64,000 bases of DNA from Diospyros lotus (lineage: Eukaryota > Streptophyta > Magnoliopsida > Ericales > Ebenaceae). Under the pieces are notes generated by a model. It made no database searches. It saw nothing but the letters and a program-made list of their open reading frames with translations, and was not told the DNA's origin. The stretch spans positions 38,278,328-38,342,327 of the forward strand of contig NC_068340.1 of assembly GCF_014633365.1 (NCBI RefSeq), read 5' to 3'. Every line of letters begins with the position of its first letter. The first letter of the stretch is position 1. Positions 16,617-27,930 of this stretch are shown piece after piece. Made by a program: the position numbers and the translations under genes.

Positions 16617-18815
16617 TGTAATGCCCTGCAATTAATTTAATTTTGAGATAATTTGATTTAAAAGAATTATTAAAATAATTTGTTGGTATTAAATAAAATT
16701 ATATTTTGTGATTTTAAGGAAATAAGAAATTAAGATAATTAATTTTATTATTTTAGAAAATTCTGGAATAAGAAAAAAAATCAAAATAAATTAAATTGTG
16801 GGATTTTCAAAAATTTCGGGTATTACTGTAATTAATTTAGGGGGTAAGAGTGTAATTAAATGAAAGTTAGGGGTGGTTGGCGTAAATCACGGAAGAGGCC
16901 AAAAGTCTCCTTTAAATTTAATAGTTGCATATATAGGTTAAAAGGCGCGAGTGGTCGCAGGTTCAAATCCAGGGGGGGCTGTGCGCGAGGGCTGATTTTC
17001 AATCAGCCAAGCGCCCCAAAACGACGTCGTTTTGGGTTGAAGGTGGTGGCCGCCCCAGCGCTGCCACGTGGCCGCGTGCTGGCTGCTTCTTTTGGCCGAT
17101 TTAAGGCCGAATTTTAGCCCGATTTCGGGCATGCTTTTGGTGCAACGAGCAGTAAAATTTTTACAGAAATTCCGCGCGCTTGTGAACGTAAAAATTTGAG
17201 ATTTTGGAGCTAAATTTGGATTAATTCGTGGTTTAATTTTCTAGGTATGTACCTCAGCTTGTAATTAATATTCTCTGCGGTCGAAATTTTATTTAGGGTT
17301 CAATTTTATTAATTTTGTCAATAATTATAATATTACAGTTCGTAGAACTTTGATCGCGTTTGATCAAATTGAGCCTAAGGCTATCTTCGGAAAGGTAAGT
17401 TCTATATACCCTCATTGTCGATTCTTTCGTTATCAATTTATTTGACCTCCCTTCGTTGATTTCGGCTGTTAATAAATTATGGAATTTAAAACAGTGTGTT
17501 TTAAAATTTAATTTATTAAACTGGTCTCAAGGGTTTTATTTGTTGGTTGTCTACGGGGGTTCGTGCCACCCCCAAGTCTGTGGGAATGATGTTGTACTTA
17601 CCCGGTGCTAGGTTCTTAGCTATTCGGATAGTATTATTGGCTTTTTGGTTATTTATAAGCTAAGCGGTTGTGCGATGGGGGCAAGGATCGACGGCTCGGT
17701 GACGGTGTGACTCTCGTGCGGTCTATCTTAGGCCGTCAAATGATCTCTCCTAGTCACAAACTGCTGACCGGTGTCAAACACTGCTGACTAGCTCTGCCGT
17801 TATGTGATTATAGCACGCCTGGTTATGTTTTATTCTTGTTGCATGGTTTGGTATGCACATGGGTACGGGCTGCATATTGGGATTATCATGACTTGGTTAT
17901 GCTTGATCACGGATATTCTAGATTGGTCAGGTTGCATCCAGCACGGGCATATGCATCGCGTGTGATTTACTATATGGGCGGAGCGTGGCCTGATGCCTGG
18001 ATGTATGGGCGCCTTGTATCACGTTGATGCTCATTACGCCTTGCATTTTATATGCATTGCATGGTTACAGGTAGTATTTAGTTCTCGGACGGGAGTATCG
18101 TTCCGAGGGAGCCTATGGCTCGGCTGTCGGGAGTACCGGCAGGGATACGGGTGACGGGAGTACCGCTCCGGGACAGTGCGCACAGGTTTGTTGGGAATCT
18201 ATGTTACCTTTCAGGGCAGCGGCAGGTTGGTTTGGGACTTGGGTGCCAGGTGTTTTATGTGGACCCTGAGGACTGGTATGTGTTTTATTATGGTGCACTG
18301 TTGCATTGTTGCGTCACATGGCTTGTGTGTACGTGTGGTTTTATATTTGGGGTGATCTTCTCTTCTGTTTCGTTTACAGCTTTCCTTTTTTCATAAAATT
18401 GCTGAGTCTTGTGACTCACCTTGCTTTTCATCATTCCAGGTAAGGGTAAAGCTAAAGTCGAGGGCGAGGACCGCGCCACCTAGCAGCCAGTGTTGGTAGG
18501 GTGTACAGTTAGCTGCCCCCGTCTTCTCTGATGTTTTGTTAGGAGTTCTGACTCTTTTTTTTTACTGTGCCCAGTTGTTCCTGATATCTTTTATTTGTTG
18601 GCACAGGTCTTTGTATATTTTTATATATTCCTTGACCGTTGTTCCAGCGGGGTACTTGTGGGCGTGCATGTATATTGTTTTGCTTCCGCTGTTGTATTTT
18701 TCGTATGTATGCATGTCAGGGTATTTTTGTCTTATGTTTATTTCTCTTTCCTTTATGTAAGCGCTTTCGTTCGGATAGATCGAGCGATTGGGATATCCGG
18801 GCGGGGGTGCTTACA
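16617..18815 (+). mobile_element. Solo LTR, about 2.2 kb, of a Gypsy-type retrotransposon
   Basis: It begins TGTAATGCCC (16617), ends GGGTGCTTACA (18815), and is flanked by AAGAT on both sides (16612-16616, 18816-18820). No primer-binding site or coding region lies between, so this is one LTR left after recombination between the two. Size, the terminal sequence and an internal CTTGTGACTCACC with CCAGGTAAGGG stretch suggest a long-LTR chromovirus such as Tekay/Del; that assignment is inference. Short frames inside it are not genes. Confidence 0.88.
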
Positions 18816-18839
18816 AAGATAATAAATGCTCATACAAAA

Positions 18840-19215
18840 ACTCAAAACTATATATATATATATATATATAATATGGTAGCTGTCAAAATCGTACAAGATG
18901 AAGATATCATATCAAGGAGGCGTTGGATAAGATAATAAATGCTCAGACAAACTATATTTCATGGAAACACCTCAGAGGTGATGTTTTCCTATTTTCGAAA
19001 CATTTCGAAAACGTTTATTATTCTTGTTTTGGATCTTATTTATGTCTATTTTTTAGAAAAACATCCGTTTCCACGTTTCTGTTTGCTATTGGAAACGTTT
19101 CTCGTTTTCGTTTTCGTTTCCATTTCCATTCAACATAGCAGACAAAGACATAAAATTAAGACTATATATATATATATATATGGTAGCCGTCAAAATCGTA
19201 CAAGATGAATATATC
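18840..19215 (+). repeat. Local direct repeat around a hAT MITE
   Basis: The segment with a (TA)n tract, ATATGGTAGC, TGTCAAAATCGTACAAGATG and ATATCATAT occurs at 18848-18915 and again at 19163-19220 with few changes. The first copy is followed by a second AGATAATAAATGCTCA word, like that next to the solo LTR. This points to a small duplication that accompanied the insertions here. Confidence 0.65.
18952..19138. mobile_element. hAT-type MITE, 187 bp
   Basis: Terminal inverted repeats CTATATTTCATGGAAA and, on the minus strand, CTATGTTGAATGGAAA (13 of 16 identical) lie between two copies of CAGACAAA (18944-18951, 19139-19146), an 8-bp target-site duplication. The interior carries several GAAACGTTT and TTTCGAAA words. 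No coding capacity. Confidence 0.85.
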
Positions 19216-20290
19216 ATATATTTTAATTACTAAAAATATAAATTCTAAATTTTATAAAAAAAATAAATATATTTTAAAAATATGGACTACTACACATTTT
19301 TAATCATAAAGATATATAATATTTTAAAAATATATAAAAAAAACATTTTTAACTAGAAAAATATATTTTCTTAACTTTATACATAAACTAAATATATATA
19401 TATATAGTTTTTTCAAAAATTATTTTAATTTATCACTATACAAATTACCAAGAGTTGAACTAATTTTTTTTTCTAATTTTAGTAAAGGAGTACTAAATAT
19501 TGAAATTTAAAAAATAGGATGAACAATTCAATTTATCGTGATATTTTAGTATTAAAATATCATAATAAATTGACCTAAATAATCAATAATTTGAATACCT
19601 ATTCATTCTTTCTCATTCATTATCTCTCTCTCTTACACACACACATACACAATCTCCGTCCCCGTTGCTCCAATCGACATCTCCACCCATTGTTGTTGTC
19701 GGCTTCACCTCCACTCACCTCTCACCTACTCTTTGTCTCTCATTTTCTCTCACACACAATCGTCAAAATATCGCGATAAATTGAATTGTTTATTTGATTG
19801 TCAAAATAATTGTGCAAATAGCATTATTTATCAAAACCAACCAAAATTTTACATCTCACAAAGCTTATAAGCATCATACTTTTGGAGTCTCAATATTTAG
19901 TATTCCTTTATTAAAATTAGAAAAGAGAAAAAAAAAATTAGTTCAGCTCCTTATTAATTTGTATAGTGATAAATTAAAATAATTTTTTGAAAACACTATA
20001 TATATATATGTCTGTATTTAATTTATGTATAAAGTTAAGAAAATATAATTTTTTAGTAAAAAATATTTTTCTATATATTTTTGAAAATATTATATATCTT
20101 TATGGTTAGAAATGTGTAGTTTTCTATATTTTTAAAATATAATATATATTTAGTTTCTATAAAGTTTAAAATATATATTTTTAGTAATTAGAATATATGT
20201 ATTTTTTAAAAAAATGTGTGTTCAGGGGGTGTTGACGGGGTAGGGGGGTGTTCGGGGAGTCTGTACATTATGCTTGACACGTTCGCATTA
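19195..20290. mobile_element. Long-arm foldback element, copy 2, opposite orientation
   Basis: Same family as 15263-16544. Both arms (about 19205-19560 and 19750-20285) share the CTTAACTTTATACATAAACTAAATA word and its reverse complement. The unpaired centre (CCCATTGTTGTTGTCGGC and CTTCACCTCC) is the reverse complement of the centre of copy 1, so the copy lies the other way round. The left arm has lost about 75 bp and its outer terminus is replaced by other sequence. Confidence 0.7.
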
Positions 20291-20323
20291 AATTTTTGAT
20301 GCGAATAGCAAACTTTAGAGCTT

Positions 20324-22100
20324 GGATAATGCTACACGGAAGAACAAGTTGATGTATGAATTGACAAATCCAAGTTATTGCGAAATTTTAGTGTTAAAAT
20401 CTCGCGATAACCCTGATTTCAATTTTGAGTTAATTTTATATTTGCCCACCCATTTTCAAACCCATTCTCTCTTTCTCTTCTCTCTCAAAACCATCATCTC
20501 ACTGTGTCTCTCCCCTACTCTTTCTCTCTCAACCCCCTCCCCCAAACCCAATCTCTCTCAAACCCATCCTCGCGGGTGCAGCGTCCGCCCCCCACACCGC
20601 TCTCACACCTCTATCGCTGTCAACCCTGCCACCGTTGCTAGCACCGCCGTCGCCCCCTGCTTGCAAACACCGCCCGCCCGCCACGCCATTGTCGTCACCC
20701 CCCACCGACCACTGACCATCGTCGCCCGCCCCTCACACTGCCTCTCGCACCGCCTTGCCCAAAGATGGCTCCACCGCCGTCTCCCTCGCCAACATCGCCC
20801 GCCGTCACCCCCCTGCTCGCATAGCCATCTCCCCTCCCAACACTACAAACACCACCCACCATCGCCATCATTGTCGTCATCACCCCCCACCGACCACTGA
20901 CCACCGTCGCCCGCCCCCCATATCGCCTCGCCTCGCCCCCTCCCTCGCTCGAACCGCCCAAACTTCACCCACTCTCTGTTATGTTTTTTCTTATTTAAGA
21001 AATGTAATTTTAATACAAAATAAGAGATGATTTTAAGATATAATTGATGCTGTTGCAATAAGTTGGTATTTAAAGTGATCTTAAATGAGAAAATAAATTA
21101 TTTAATTACTTGTGCGATCTTATTATATATATATATATATTAATATTTTTAATGACAACTATCAAGATTGTTGTTGTTAAATTTGATTGTAAAATAATAA
21201 GAAAAAAATTGTTGTTATATTTAATATTAAAATAATAAAAAATATATCTAATTATATTAAATTTGATCTTAAAAATATTAATTTTACTCCAATCTTATTT
21301 TACACTACTCCAATTTTATCAAGTAATTTTACTCCAATCTGATTTAAGTAAAATATTAATCTTATTTTACACAAATGTTATAATTTTATAAGTAAATAAT
21401 TTAAATTAAGTAATTTAATTAATACCCTCAAATTGAAGAAAAATTAATAACAGAGCATGAAATAAGCAAAAATAACACAAGCAATATTTTTTACTCAATT
21501 GTCAAATATACAATCAAAATAAATTATGTTATTTCATAATTCAAAATAAATTATATTTTTTAATTTCCATTTCAACAAATAAATAACCATAAAAAACAAC
21601 AAAAGCAAAAAAAAAAAAGTAGAAAAAAATAAAATATATAAATATATATAAATGTATGTATAAACGTTGTCTTTTACAGTCGCGATGGGGCTTGACGGTG
21701 GCGGTCCAAGCGACGCAGGGGGATCAACGGCGGGCGATGACGGTGGGGCCATCCTTGGGCGACAGCGGTGTGTTGGGAAGGGGAGACACTACAACGCACA
21801 GGAGTTTGAGAGAGAGAATGGGGGAGAGATAAAGTGGGTTTGAGAGGGAGGGAGACACTGCAACCCACAGAGGTTTGAGAGAGAGAATAGGAGAGAGATA
21901 TAGTGGGTTTGAGAGAGGGGGAGGGAGACTGCAACTCGCAGGGGCTTGAGAGAGAGAAAGTGAAAGAGAGTGAGAACTGAAGAGTAAAAGAGAGAGTGAG
22001 AGTTGAGGGCTAACTTGTAATTTTGGTTGAGGGTTAAACTTGTAATTTAAAACAGTTTGTCAATCTGTGCGTCAACTTGTTTGTCCGTGTAGCATTATCC
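20324..22100. mobile_element. Mutator-like (MULE) non-autonomous element, 1777 bp
   Basis: Terminal inverted repeats start GGATAATGCTACACGGA at both ends and continue with AACAAGTTGA and ATTGACAAA words. The element is flanked by TTAGAGCTT on both sides (20315-20323, 22101-22109), a 9-bp target-site duplication diagnostic of Mutator-like elements. The interior has a C-rich CACCGCC/CGTCGCC block (20560-20970), an AT-rich middle, and GAGAGAG-rich repeats (21780-22000). No transposase is seen. Long frames in the C-rich block are low-complexity and are not genes. Confidence 0.9.
21780..21960 (+). repeat. Tandem repeat of about 62 bp inside the MULE
   Basis: Three imperfect units, each with GGGAGACACTRCAACSCACAGG-like sequence, GTTTGAGAGAGAGAAT, GGAGAGATA and AGTGGGTTTGAGAG, start near 21780, 21850 and 21920. 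Confidence 0.6.
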
Positions 22101-22109
22101 TTAGAGCTT

Positions 22110-22345
22110 TGAGAAGTGGTGGCAAAATCGATGTCCGCATCAGCAATGATGACATAAATAAAACAAATGGAAGTAACTCCTCCTCTACTCTACTCATTGG
22201 AATTGCCAAGAAAAAAAAATAATTAAATTGCATAAATGAATCATAAGAATTTTTTTAAAGAAATAGTTAATTATGATTTAGTAATTTTAAAAATTACTTA
22301 AAGTGATTTGAATCACACACTTATTACACAAAAGATATAAAAATG
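22110..22345 (+). repeat. Array unit A, right part
   Basis: Resumes similarity with unit B (about 24890-25190): GTGGCAAAATCGATGTCC, TTGGAATTGCCAAG followed by A8, TAGTTAATTATGATTTAG and TTACTTAAAGTGATTTGAATC. It ends at ACACAAAAGATATAAAAAT, where the Gypsy fragment begins. Compared with B it lacks a 65-bp segment before that point. Confidence 0.75.
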
Positions 22346-22795
22346 CAAGGATGGCTTCGCATTTATGTGGGTTTACTTCAATTCTTCGGCTGGTTAGCAT
22401 GAATCCTAGAAACTTACCGGCTTGCACTTCGAAGGCGCATTTGCCAGGGTTAAGCCTCATGCTGTGCTGCTAGAGCTGTGCGATGATTTCGGTTAGGTCC
22501 GAGCAGTGGTCCTATTTTTTTAAAGTCTTGGCTACCATGTCATCTACATAAACTTCGATGTTCCGGCCGATCTGCTTGGCAAACACTTTATTCATCAGTC
22601 ACTAGTATGTTGCACTTGCATTTTTTTAGCCTGAATGACATGAGCTAATAATAGAAGTTGGCATTCTCTGTGATGAATGCTGTTTTTTTCTCATATTCGG
22701 GGTACATTCAGATCTAATTGTAACTAGAATAGGCATCCATGAAACTTAAGTACCTGTACCTGGAGGCTGCATGCTCAAGGGAATCGATGTTTACT
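22345..22795 (-). pseudogene. Ty3/Gypsy reverse transcriptase fragment
   Basis: On the minus strand, conceptual translation shows typical Gypsy RT pieces: a LSFMDAYS stretch (near 22740), IGRNIEVYVDDMVAK with the catalytic YVDD box (about 22530-22575), and MRLNPGKCAFEVQAGKFLGF (about 22395-22455). Stops interrupt it (for example after IIAQL) and a frame break separates the DAYS and YVDD parts. No LTR is attached. It lies exactly at the join of units A and B. Confidence 0.85.
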
Positions 22796-23279
22796 TTATC
22801 ATTAAAGTAATAAAAATTATAATTACTTTAATGATATATCTTATAAATAAAATTATGATTTTCGTTAAGGGCGCCCATTTAGTGTGTTGTAAATAAATAT
22901 AAATATGCTAATAATATTTGGTCAAATATATATTTTTGTCTCTGTATTTGCATGTTTTTTTTTATTTATACACTCGAATTTTATGTTGTTTCAATTACAT
23001 TCTTAAACTATATAATTTTGACTCAATTTAACTCTTATACTTTAACATTTTTTTATATAGATATTCAAATTTCTTATTATTTTAATTATATTTTAAACTA
23101 TGAATTTTCAAGTTAAGTTAACATCTCCTCCTAATAACATTATGTGTGATTGGTGTATCTAACACTTATATTGATTAGACATGTAATAAAATACACAAAT
23201 CTAAAAGTGTTACATTAAAGGTAACTTTAAAATATCCAAACAATATTTTTTTTTTTAATTTTCTCTAGAAAAGGTTAAT

Positions 23280-23795
23280 ATTCCTTCCTAACTGAAGAGG
23301 GCAATCGGAGGCGGAGCGTGAGCTCCGGCGACGAGTTCGTCTAAGGGGCGACTAATACCTGCAAGCACTTCGACAGTTGAGTGAGTAAGAAATATAGTGT
23401 ATCAGTAGGTCAGAGATCAGAACATATCTTGACTCTGAAGAGAGTTAGTTGATATAAAATGAGAAAATATCCTTTTGTATGCATGCGTCGTGCGTTTGTA
23501 AATGATGAGACTGGCTATCTGGCACTAGTGGAGGTTCCCATATAGTGGCATGGTGGTGACGGAACCCTTATTAATGTGGATACGATCCACCATTAATGAG
23601 GATAGGGTTTGGGACTGCCGCGCAGATATCCAGTGGGATTGCAATGATGCTATGGTAGGTTGGCGTTGGGCTAAGGTTGGGTCCAGAAGGAAGACCAGAT
23701 TGAGCTGAGATTGGGCCTGAGCCCTGCCGAGATTGAGCCTAAGGAGGGCGCCGAGATTGAGGGAGAAGGCCGAGATTGGGCCCGGACGATTCAAT
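23280..23795 (+). mobile_element. About 520 bp insert, probable solo LTR or non-autonomous element, unit B
   Basis: Flanked by TTAATATT on both sides; unit A has a single copy of that word and no insert. The sequence is GC-richer than its surroundings and has GAGGGCAATCGGAGG at one end and GAGATTGGGCCCGGACG at the other, with repeated GAGATTG words between. No clear terminal inverted repeats and no TG/CA ends were found, so its class is unresolved. Confidence 0.6.
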
Positions 23796-24250
23796 TAATA
23801 TTATATAATTATTTATTTAATTTATAAGTTTGTAAAACATATTTGAAATAATAATTTATAAAAAAAATAATATTGGAATACTTTAAAGTGATATTTAATG
23901 TAACACATTTATATTTGTATATTTTGTTGGGTGTTTAATTAGTACAAGTATTAAATATATCAATTACATAAAATATTATTCTTAAAATTAAATTAACTTA
24001 AAAATAAATAATTTAAGGATATAATCGAAACTTTGAAATATTTGAATGCATATAGAAAAAAAAGTCAAAGAATAAAAATTAAATTTATTTAAAATTATAC
24101 AATTTAGATATATAATTAAAATAATAAAAAAATAAAAAAAACAGCCAAAAATGTATATTTGAGCAATAATGTTGCTTTTGTGTTCGGTATCTAGTGGGAC
24201 CCAAATTGAATGCCATCCGATTTAGTGCATGGCTTTGTGGCAGTGAAAAC

Positions 24251-24253
<3 letters not shown>

Positions 24254-24285
<32 letters not shown>
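24254..24285 (+). repeat. (GA)n microsatellite in unit B
   Basis: About 32 bp of GA, homologous to the tracts at 14838 and 28364. Confidence 0.9.
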
Positions 24286-24287
<2 letters not shown>

Positions 24288-25344
24288 GTTTGGCCACCAA
24301 AGCACCACATTGAAGAAGGGCGCTGCTCCACTAAATGAACCAAACAATCTTAAAATTTAAAATTTATTTATAAAAAAATTATTATACTTTAAATGATATA
24401 ATATAATTTAATTAAATTTTTTAAGTTTATATATGGAATGAACGAACTTAAAATTAAAGTTGTATTTGTTCCTACTTTTTAAAATATTCTTGATATAGTA
24501 ATTTAATTAAATAGAAAAATAATTGTTATAAAATATATATACTGATTTTTATATTTTGCAACATACACATACATATTAAATTTTAAATTAAGAATTAATT
24601 AAAAATATTATATTTAATAATTTAAATAAAACTAAATACAAATAACGTAAAGTAATGATACCCAATTCCTATAGTGACCTTAGGGCTTTGAGAAATCATG
24701 CTAAATGTATATTATTTTTGTATATTTTGAACTATCACAAAGGGATATTATGATTAAAATACCCCTTATCTTCATGCGCTTCACATAGTTCTATACACCT
24801 CATAAAAGACATTTTTATTATTGGTATATTTTTGTATAACCCAAAATATACACAAAAATATACTAATAATATTATTCGAGCTTTGAGAGATGGTGGCAAA
24901 GCTTTGAGACATGGTCTCAAAATCGATGTCCCCATCAATAAGGAGGACGAAAATAGAACAAATAGAAATAATTGCTCCCCCACCCTATTTGTTGGAATTG
25001 CCAAGAAAAAAAAATAATTAAATTGCTTAAATCAATAGTAAGATTTTTTTTAAAAAAATAGTTAATTATGATTTAGTAATTTTAAAAATTACTTAAAGTG
25101 ATTTGAATCACACACTTACTCATCCCTCTTTATCAGAAAAATTTTATAAAACTTAAAAGGCATAGATACTTTATACTACACAAAAGATATAAAAATATAT
25201 TATATTATATAAATAAAAAATCTATATATAATGACTATATAGTATATTATTTTTATATACAATAAATTATTTATATAATTCCTTGTACTTTCTACGACAT
25301 GCAAACTACTGATAAAATAATCTAAAGTGCCATAAAAGTTAAAG

Positions 25345-26235
25345 CTGTGTTCTCTTTATTTTTTTCAAATAATTTTTAATTTTTAATTTTTTAAAATATT
25401 AAAAAAAACATTTATTTTGTTAATTTCAAAAATATATTTTTGAAAATAATTTTTTTTTTATAAATAAAACCCAGAACAACAAAATGTGACTTAAAATACA
25501 GAAAACACACAACCCCTCCTCAAATTTCACAGATCTTTCTTCTTTTTCTCTCTCCTCTCTTTTCTCTCCCTCTCTCAAGCCTTGATCGTCAACCACGCGC
25601 ATTATCTCCGTTACCGTCGCAAGTCGCCATCGACTTTGCCCATTATTTCTGTCACCTCCACGAGCTGTCGTCGACCCCCCTGCTATTTAATCTTGTCAGT
25701 TGTCTCATTTCTCCTATCTTGTCTCAACCGTCATTCAATCTTGTTGGTTGTCATTAGATCTAAGAAGATTTGACCATTGGATCTCACTAATTTTTGGGTA
25801 TATTGGTTAATGGGCTCTTGGGTGTCAAATGGTTGCTTTTGATCGTCAGAAACCACCAACCACAATGACTGGTGGCGATTGGCAGTGCATATATAAGTAT
25901 TGACAAAAAATTAAAAATTAAATCTACAAAAATTCAACCTTTAAATTTGGCCCATTTTTATATATGTTAACCCTCTTAATTTAGAGTTTCTAATAGTAGG
26001 TTCTGATCGTGTGAATCTATAACCGACGATGGTTGTTGGCAATAAAAAAAGATGCAAGGAGCTGTAGAATAGAATAAGAAAAGAGAAAAAAATATAAAAT
26101 AATTTTTTAAAATTTTAAAAAATGTATTTTTAATTTTTATTTTAAAAAACAATTTTTTAAAATAACAAAAAAATATATTTTTAAAAGAAATATTTAAAAT
26201 ATAAAATTAAAAATAAATTCAAAACGGAAGACTCA
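25345..26235. mobile_element. Non-autonomous transposon relic in unit B
   Basis: The left end has GCTGTGTTCTCTTTATTTTT, the right end CAAAACGGAAGACTC, with A- and T-rich subterminal stretches that pair with each other. The core has CCTTGATCGTCAACCACG and CCGTCGCAAGTCGCCATCG words. It is related to 11505-12799 by the GTTCTCTTT end and its neighbouring sequence. No coding capacity. Confidence 0.45.
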
Positions 26236-26549
26236 ATCAATACACCAACTAAAGTTGCCCTTCTTTTATCGATTGTATACCAACTAAAGTTGCTTTTCTT
26301 TTTTATTTTTAGATTATGCGCTATGATTTGCGGAAGTTGCTTTTCCTTTTTTTTTTTTATTAACATATCATTGTGAGTGCCTCCTATTGTTTAACCCCAC
26401 AATTTCAACAAAAAAGATAAATAAAAAAATCCAACAAGTAGATTTCGACTTCTAGTATAATCACAAATATAAGGACAACAAATATTTTTTATTTTTTAAG
26501 ATCGTTCCTTACTAGACTATCTCTTGACCAAAAAATTACCCTTCTTCCC

Positions 26550-26760
26550 TCTACGGGCATAGCACGATTGATTTTCAGGTAATAGATTACACATAAAAAT
26601 ATAAATTCAAGTCATGACAGTCGCAATATAAGAGTTTCACCCTCCCATATAGATGACTTTTTATGAATATCATGTATTATATTTTTTTACATAATATATT
26701 ATCGTGTATCATGATTAACTCTTTATCACTTATATGAAATAATATGTAAAGGCCCTTAAA
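26550..26760 (+). mobile_element. Decayed tRNA-derived SINE, unit B
   Basis: Homologous to the better preserved SINE at 30660-30870, but the box A region reads GGGCATAGCACGATTGAT and box B AATTCAAGTC. Most differences are G to A or C to T changes, as expected from deamination of methylated cytosine. Confidence 0.75.
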
Positions 26761-27434
26761 AGAGGAGGAATTTCACCTTTCCACCCAAGAAAATTGCCCT
26801 TTATCGAACGTTACATCGGCGTGCACAATGGTCGTAGTATTTAATGATGGGGGAACGGTCTGCTCTCCTTCCTTTTCTATCGCTATGGTGATTCGTCGGC
26901 CCAATTTCTGCCAGAACGAATCTGTGAAACTCATTAATTAGAACGTACGGTGTCTATTTTTCCACATGTCACAGAATTTTAGACCTGGAGGGCTGAGTCA
27001 AGCTCCCTTCCTGCATGTCACATCCCCCGGCAAAGGTCATCTGGCAATAGTACAAGGAGCACGGATTTCAGCCTTTTTACAACTTTTTCACTATTCTATG
27101 CGTGTGATTGAGTATTGACGAGGGAAGTGTGTTTTGCAGACTTTTACACTTTTTTAAGATTTGTTTTTCCTCCCTCTTTTTTCTCTCTCTCTCTCTCAAT
27201 GTTCTCTCTTGCCACACTTACACACTATCATTTGTTTTTATTATTTCAATTATATTTTAAACTATGAATTTTCAAGTTAAGTTAACCTCTTCTCATGAAT
27301 AAATTAGTGTATCTAACACTTATATTGATTAGACATATAACAAAATATACAAATATAAAAGTGTTACATTAAAAGTAACTTTAAAGTATCTAAATAATAT
27401 TTTTTTTTAATTTTTTCTAGAAAAGGTTAATATT

Positions 27435-27930
27435 CTTTCCTAACTAAAGAGGGCAATCGGAGGTGGAGCGTGAGCTCCGACGACGAGTTCGTCTAGGGGG
27501 TAACTAACACCTGCAAATACTCCGACAGTCGAGTGAGTAAGAGAGATAGTATATCAGTAGGTCAGGGATCAGAACATATCTTGGCTCTGAAGAGAGTTAG
27601 TTGATACAAAATAAAGAGATGTTCTTCTGCATGCATGCGTCGTACGTTTACAGGTGATGAGACTGGTTATCTGGCGCTAGTAAAGGTTCTCAGGTAGTGG
27701 CATGGTGGCGATGAGACGCTTATTAATGTGGATTAACGAGGATAGGGTCTGGGACTGCTATGCGGATATCTAGTGAGATTGTAATGATGCTATGGTAGAT
27801 TGGTGCTGGATTAAGGTTGGGTCCATAAGGAAGACCAGATTGAGTTGAGATTGGACCTGAGCCCTGTTGAGATTGAGCCTAAGAAAAGGGCCAAGATTGA
27901 GGGAGAGGGTCGAGATTGGGCCCGGACGGT
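27435..27930 (+). mobile_element. About 500 bp insert, unit C copy
   Basis: Same element as 23280-23795, between two TTAATATT words. A small deletion relative to the B copy removes part of the GTGGATACGATCCACC stretch. The shared insertion shows that it was present before B and C were duplicated. Confidence 0.6.

Larger units (their letters stand above)
22800..27225 (+). repeat. Array unit B
   Basis: A 4.4 kb unit whose part from about 23080 to its end is repeated directly downstream as unit C. In order it holds: the AT-rich block shared with A; the roughly 520 bp insert (23280-23795); the (GA)n and GGTGTTTGGCC block; the GC-poor transposon-like block 25345-26235; a decayed SINE (26550-26760); and a block with AACGTTACATCGGC and CTTCCTGCATGTCACATC. 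It ends abruptly in CACACTTACACACT at 27225. No gene is supported. Confidence 0.85.

Noticed and set aside
16940..16990. tRNA-like GGTTCAAATCC word
   Set aside because: Lies within the solo LTR without a matching box A or cloverleaf.
20322..20961. Long plus and minus frames
   Set aside because: They lie in the C-rich core of the MULE element and overlap its terminal repeat; low complexity on both strands.
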